A DNA stretch of 64,000 bases from Urophycis tenuis. Lineage: Eukaryota; Chordata; Actinopteri; Gadiformes; Phycidae. The notes beneath the pieces were generated by a model. It had not been told where the DNA came from. It ran no database searches and saw only the letters and a program-made list of their open reading frames with translations. A program made the translations under genes and the position numbers. Within the stretch, counting starts at the first letter, position 1. Each line of letters begins with the position of its first letter. Shown here piece after piece: positions 61,302 to 64,000 of this stretch. The stretch lies in NCBI GenBank assembly GCA_036785325.1, contig JAXIVH010000319.1, forward strand, positions 64,501-128,500, read 5' to 3'.

Positions 61302-62006
61302 TAGGGCTGGGGCGACGCATCGACGTAATCGATTACGTCGACGCAAAAAATACGTTGACGCAAAATATGCGTGTCGATTAAAAAAAAAAAAAGCGTAATA
61401 TTATTTTCTTTTTTATTATTATTATTTATTTATTTTGAATGTACTGGTGATGTCCTAGAGTGATGACACCTCTGTCTAGTCGATGGCGGTAATGCACTAC
61501 GTTTGCAAACTCAGAGAAGTGAAGCAAACTCTGAAGTCAGTCAGACCCAAAACAAAGATGGCGGCGCCGGAGAGTAACAACGCGAGTGCCTCCTCAGAGC
61601 TTTAAAAGTCCAAGGGTGCATCCGAATACTCAGTATACTATTTCTGTTCAGTGTCTACTACTTGACCGTTAATGTAGTACGTGCTACAGCCGTACGTAGA
61701 ACGCCTCCGAACACCACCGAAAACGCTACCGGATGTTTGGAGATGACGTATTTCCCCTCTGTGCGCGGCAGATCAGATGCCGGCAAAATTAAAAAAATAA
61801 AATAAAAAAAGTCACCTCCGATATTTAACCTCATAGTTTTCTGTCTTGTCGTCGTTACTAGTGAATTAAAATGTCTCTTTCTGCGCGATTCAGATATGTA
61901 AATCAACATGTAGAAATTGCTATTAGTCAATTAATGGGGAGATAATCGAATCGAAATCGAATCGAACTGAAAAAATGAATCGTTAGATTAATCGATGCCA
62001 GCCCTA
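61302..62006. mobile_element. Non-autonomous hAT element in transposase intron 4
   Basis: The left end TAGGGCTGGGGCGACGCATC and right end GATGCCAGCCCTA are imperfect inverted repeats, flanked by the 8-bp direct repeat GTAAATTA (61294-61301 and 62007-62014). Near both ends there are ATCGATTA or TAATCGAT motifs. The 705 bp hold no transposase ORF but include an A-rich run at 61380-61392 and a fragment of another element at 61623-61737. Removal leaves an 80-bp intron, matching its neighbours. Confidence 0.92.
61623..61737 (+). mobile_element. Nested DNA-element fragment related to the array-edge fragment
   Basis: Begins GGGTGCATCCGAATACTC and runs to GCTACCGGATGTT; it matches 54623-54747 in inverse orientation with scattered differences. 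It lies inside the 61302-62006 element, so it is either an insertion or part of that family's body. Its far end is not defined. Confidence 0.65.
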
Positions 62007-62051
62007 GTAAATTAACATTATTACAAATTACCCTCTTGTCCATCAACTCAC

Positions 62052-62196
62052 CTGTCTCTCTCCATTGGCTTCCTCAGCCTATGATCGAGGCAGGCTGCCT
62101 GGATTGCAGGGAACTGCTCCACAAAGCGCTCCACCATGAGGTATAAAGAATTCCAGCGAGTCCTCGCGTCCAGGATGACATTATGCTCTGGTAAAT
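62052..62196 (-). pseudogene. hAT exon 4: TRWNS segment
   Basis: Encodes NLPEHNVILDARTRWNSLYL, MVERFVEQFPAIQAACLDHR and LRKPMERD. The RW within TRWNS is strongly conserved in hAT transposases. Donor CAG|GTGAGT, acceptor CTTTAG. Confidence 0.84.
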
Positions 62197-62293
62197 CTAA
62201 AGCACAGACATTTTTATTACAATAAACAATTGCTTATATTTAAAAGTATTACTTTTCAAGATTTATTAATAATTATATATCTATGGTATTTAC

Positions 62294-62865
62294 TGAGGAG
62301 TCACTGCTTCTCTCTAAGAACAGTTTTGCTCATAGTGGAGCGCTTCAGCCACACCACCACTGAGCGAATCTTTGAACACCAGGCGGTCACAGCTGGGATG
62401 CCGTACACCTTCTTTGCTGCCAGGTTTAATGTGTGGGCAAAGCACCCAACTTTTAAAATGTTCAAGTTTCTCAGGGCGACATCCATATTGCTTGCATTGT
62501 CAACCGTCGCAGCTATGACTTTTTGAGTCAACTTGAATTCCTCAAGAACATTGAGGATTTCTTCTGCCACCACTGGCCCTGTCTGGGACTCATACACAGC
62601 TTCAGTGCTTAGCACTTTCTGCTCAATCCTGCCCTTGTGAATGTAGTGAACAGTAACTGTCAGGTAGTGGTCCTGGGCCACACTCGTCCATCCATCGCAA
62701 GTTATTGCGATTTTCTTAACCTGCGCGAGCTGCTGGATGATATTCTGTTTTACAACAGAATATCATCCTGGGATGAATTTGTTTGAAATGTCATCCCTGG
62801 ATGGTGGCTTGTATTTTCCATTGAGGGCAGTGATCATCTCCCTTATTAAATTAAAGACCTGTGAC
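62294..62865 (-). pseudogene. hAT exon 3: catalytic core with two TGA codons
   Basis: Opens with SQVFNLIREMITALNGKYK after AAG|GTCACAG. It then reads DDISNKFIPG, TGA at 62763-62765, and continues in frame YSVVKQNIIQQLAQVKKIAI, CDGWTSVAQDHYLTVTVHYI, AATVDNASNMDVALRNLN and CFAHTLNLAAKKVYG. Near its end LREKQ is followed by TGA at 62301-62303, then LL and the donor A|GTAAAT. Core Asp residues and C-x2-H are present. The first TGA lies in a perfect palindrome (62735-62768). Confidence 0.85.
62735..62768. repeat. Perfect 15-bp palindrome in the transposase core exon
   Basis: GGATGATATTCTGTT at 62735-62749 pairs exactly with 62754-62768 around a 4-base loop. It lies in exon 3 just upstream of the CDGWTS codons and covers the in-frame TGA at 62763-62765. 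Confidence 0.9.
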
Positions 62866-62966
62866 CTTATTAAAAAATATAAAATAGATATATGACATTA
62901 GTCTTGTACACAGAACACTTCATGGTACAGGGGTGTGGAAATTCTATTTTGATAGCCCACATTTAC

Positions 62967-63096
62967 CTGAAAGATGCAGATTCCACTGTGGAAAACGGGT
63001 GAAGTCCCTTCACCACAAATTTGGTGACTGCCCTGCGAATTTCCTCCACCTTTTCTTTGGACAGTGCAGACTTCTTGGCCAGGGTGAAAGGAGTCA
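62967..63096 (-). pseudogene. hAT exon 2: linker domain
   Basis: Encodes VTPFTLAKKSALSKEKVEEI, then RRAVTKFVVKGLHPFSTVES and ASF. This is the usual hAT stretch between BED finger and catalytic core (KGLxPFSTVE-type motif). Acceptor CTACAG, donor CAG|GTAAAT, in phase with both neighbours. Confidence 0.82.
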
Positions 63097-63764
63097 CTGT
63101 AGCTTGAAATCCAGAAATAAAAATATTACTAATACAAAATGCCCACTTGCCCCTGCCCCCCTGGATAGATAGATAGAGTAGCCTCGGGTTGACTGCAGCC
63201 TCAAACAACTTAGTATAGTGGCTTTGGAATTGAGTCCTCCCCTCCCCCTCCCGTCTCGATATAGCCTCGAACACTGGTATACCAACCAATCAATCTACCA
63301 ATACGTTTCTGATTAAATGGACGATTGCTCCGTTTAATACTGATGTAAAACACTGAAGTTCAACATTTTGTCTTCACATATGACCTTTACTTTAAGCGGA
63401 TAAATATCTGACAATGAGCAGGGATATTAAACACACAATATTGCTTCCTATAGAGTGTAAGTTAACCTCGTACACAGGTCATGTAGCATAGCCTACAATC
63501 GTCAGCTTACCTATCTGTTTGCATCCCCGTGTAATTGCAAAATTGCGCATTCTAAATAGTGTTGAAACTCATTTAAAACATTTGCATACATGCACGACTT
63601 GTTATGAGTTCCACATTAAGCAGAAAGTCAGCGGACAAAGAGTTGAAGTTTGGGACATAGGCTAGCACACGTTGTCACACACACTGTTGAATGGCCACGG
63701 TGTTTGCTAGCCTACTTGATATGCAAGATTAGCGATTACTTGATTACAAGATTATTCAACTTAC
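63097..63764. other. Intron 1 of the hAT pseudogene, no nested element recognised
   Basis: A 668-bp intron, far longer than the 80-128 bp of the others after nested elements are removed. It holds a short GATA run (63164-63176) and a pyrimidine-rich stretch near 63235-63255. I found no target duplication or terminal repeat that would explain the extra length. Confidence 0.5.
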
Positions 63765-64000
63765 CCATAGAGGAAATGCTGCTGTGTGTGCTGTGACTGT
63801 CATCATCCTCTGTGATGTCCACCACCACACCGAAAGGGCTGGGGGGCAGGCCTGGGAGTCCGGCTGCTGGTACTCAAGTGCTCGCTGCATCCCGCAACTT
63901 ATCGAACACGGTGCATTGCTCGGCTTTTAAATAAGCACCGTGCGTCGTTAGGTGTTTGCTCAAATTTGAGGTGTTACCTCCTTTGCACAATATGGTTTTA
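63765..64000 (-). pseudogene. hAT exon 1 (5' partial): BED zinc finger
   Basis: Translation from the window edge gives LCKGGNTSNLSKHLTTHGAY, with the C and the H-x3-H end of a BED finger, a DNA-binding module of hAT transposases. It is followed by EQCTVFDKLRDAAST, an in-frame TGA at 63874-63876, then VPAAGLPGLPPSPFG and an acidic DITEDDD stretch. CGA to TGA at a methylated CpG could explain the stop. The donor is ATGG|GTAAGT. The first Cys pair lies outside the window. Confidence 0.8.

Larger units (their letters stand above)
58543..64000 (-). mobile_element. hAT-superfamily transposon, 3' part, continues beyond window
   Basis: The candidate terminus TAGGGTTGGGTATCG at 58543 is followed by a subterminal region rich in CCGGTGC-type repeats, then by the 3' end of a hAT transposase gene read on the - strand. 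hAT elements typically start with a short CAGGG or TAGGG inverted repeat. The 5' end and matching inverted repeat lie past 64000, so the boundary is inferred from one side only. Two younger elements are inserted in it (59453-60705 and 61302-62006). Confidence 0.65.
58907..64000 (-). pseudogene. ZBED-like hAT transposase, eight visible exons, four in-frame TGA
   Basis: Reading leftwards, exons at 64000-63765, 63096-62967, 62865-62294, 62196-62052, 61258-61027, 60930-60796, 59406-59323 and 59239-58907 join in phase with GT donors and AG acceptors throughout. In order they encode a BED-type zinc finger, a linker region, the RNase H-like core (CDGWTS, TVDNASNM, CFAHTLNLA), the TRWNSLYLMVERF segment, helical regions and the C-terminal dimerisation region ending at TAA 58907-58909. 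In the hAT family the Asp of CDGWTS and of TVDNAS are two catalytic acids and C-x2-H is a conserved hAT motif. The frame is broken by TGA codons at 63874, 62763, 62301 and 59216, and the C-terminal SERVFSTAGD-type motif is missing. It is therefore probably a dead transposase. A domesticated host ZBED gene is less likely given the transposon terminus just downstream. Confidence 0.85.

Overview
The window looks like a piece of an animal chromosome, most likely a teleost fish. It has no bacterial gene organisation. It carries a very large tandem satellite, hAT-type DNA transposons with 8-bp target duplications, an intron-containing BED-finger hAT transposase, and a degenerate member of a multi-copy ORF family that I associate with fish and marine invertebrate genomes. 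The teleost call is an inference from repeat content, not from any host gene.

Positions 1-54623 are one head-to-tail satellite array that starts before the window. The basic monomer is 254 bp and is itself made of two diverged halves. Monomers form higher-order repeat (HOR) units. Each regular unit ends in a longer monomer carrying a ~341-bp segment found nowhere else in the monomer family (the 'anchor'), plus 1 to about 9 ordinary monomers. Unit lengths cluster at 786, ~1295, ~1790-1800, ~2033-2055, 2303, 2557 and 2903 bp. In the left part (to about 33.5 kb) a super-unit of three HOR units (1295+2033+~2050, about 5.38 kb) recurs four times, twice in direct near-identical tandem. The right part (about 33.5-54.6 kb) is irregular, with displaced duplications, units that lost the anchor, deletions and a decayed edge monomer. 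I see no real protein gene in the array: the monomer length is not a multiple of three, and the recurrent short ORFs simply repeat with the repeat. The array is strongly strand-asymmetric for two RNA-processing signals: GTAAGT is dense on the + strand, and AATAAA is dense on the - strand.

From 54624 onward the sequence is a transposon-rich flank. It starts with a truncated DNA-element fragment directly abutting the array. Next is a frameshifted pseudogene of an uncharacterised repetitive ORF family (54781-56733), then a ~1.35-kb non-autonomous DNA element (57111-58455). Last is the 3' end and most of the body of an hAT transposon on the - strand (58543 to beyond 64000). Its transposase is spread over eight visible exons with intact GT-AG borders, but it carries four in-frame TGA codons and lacks the SERVFSTAGD-type motif. 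Two smaller non-autonomous hAT elements have inserted into two of its introns, and one of these holds a fragment of a third element, the same family that sits at the array edge. Nothing here looks like a functional host protein gene.
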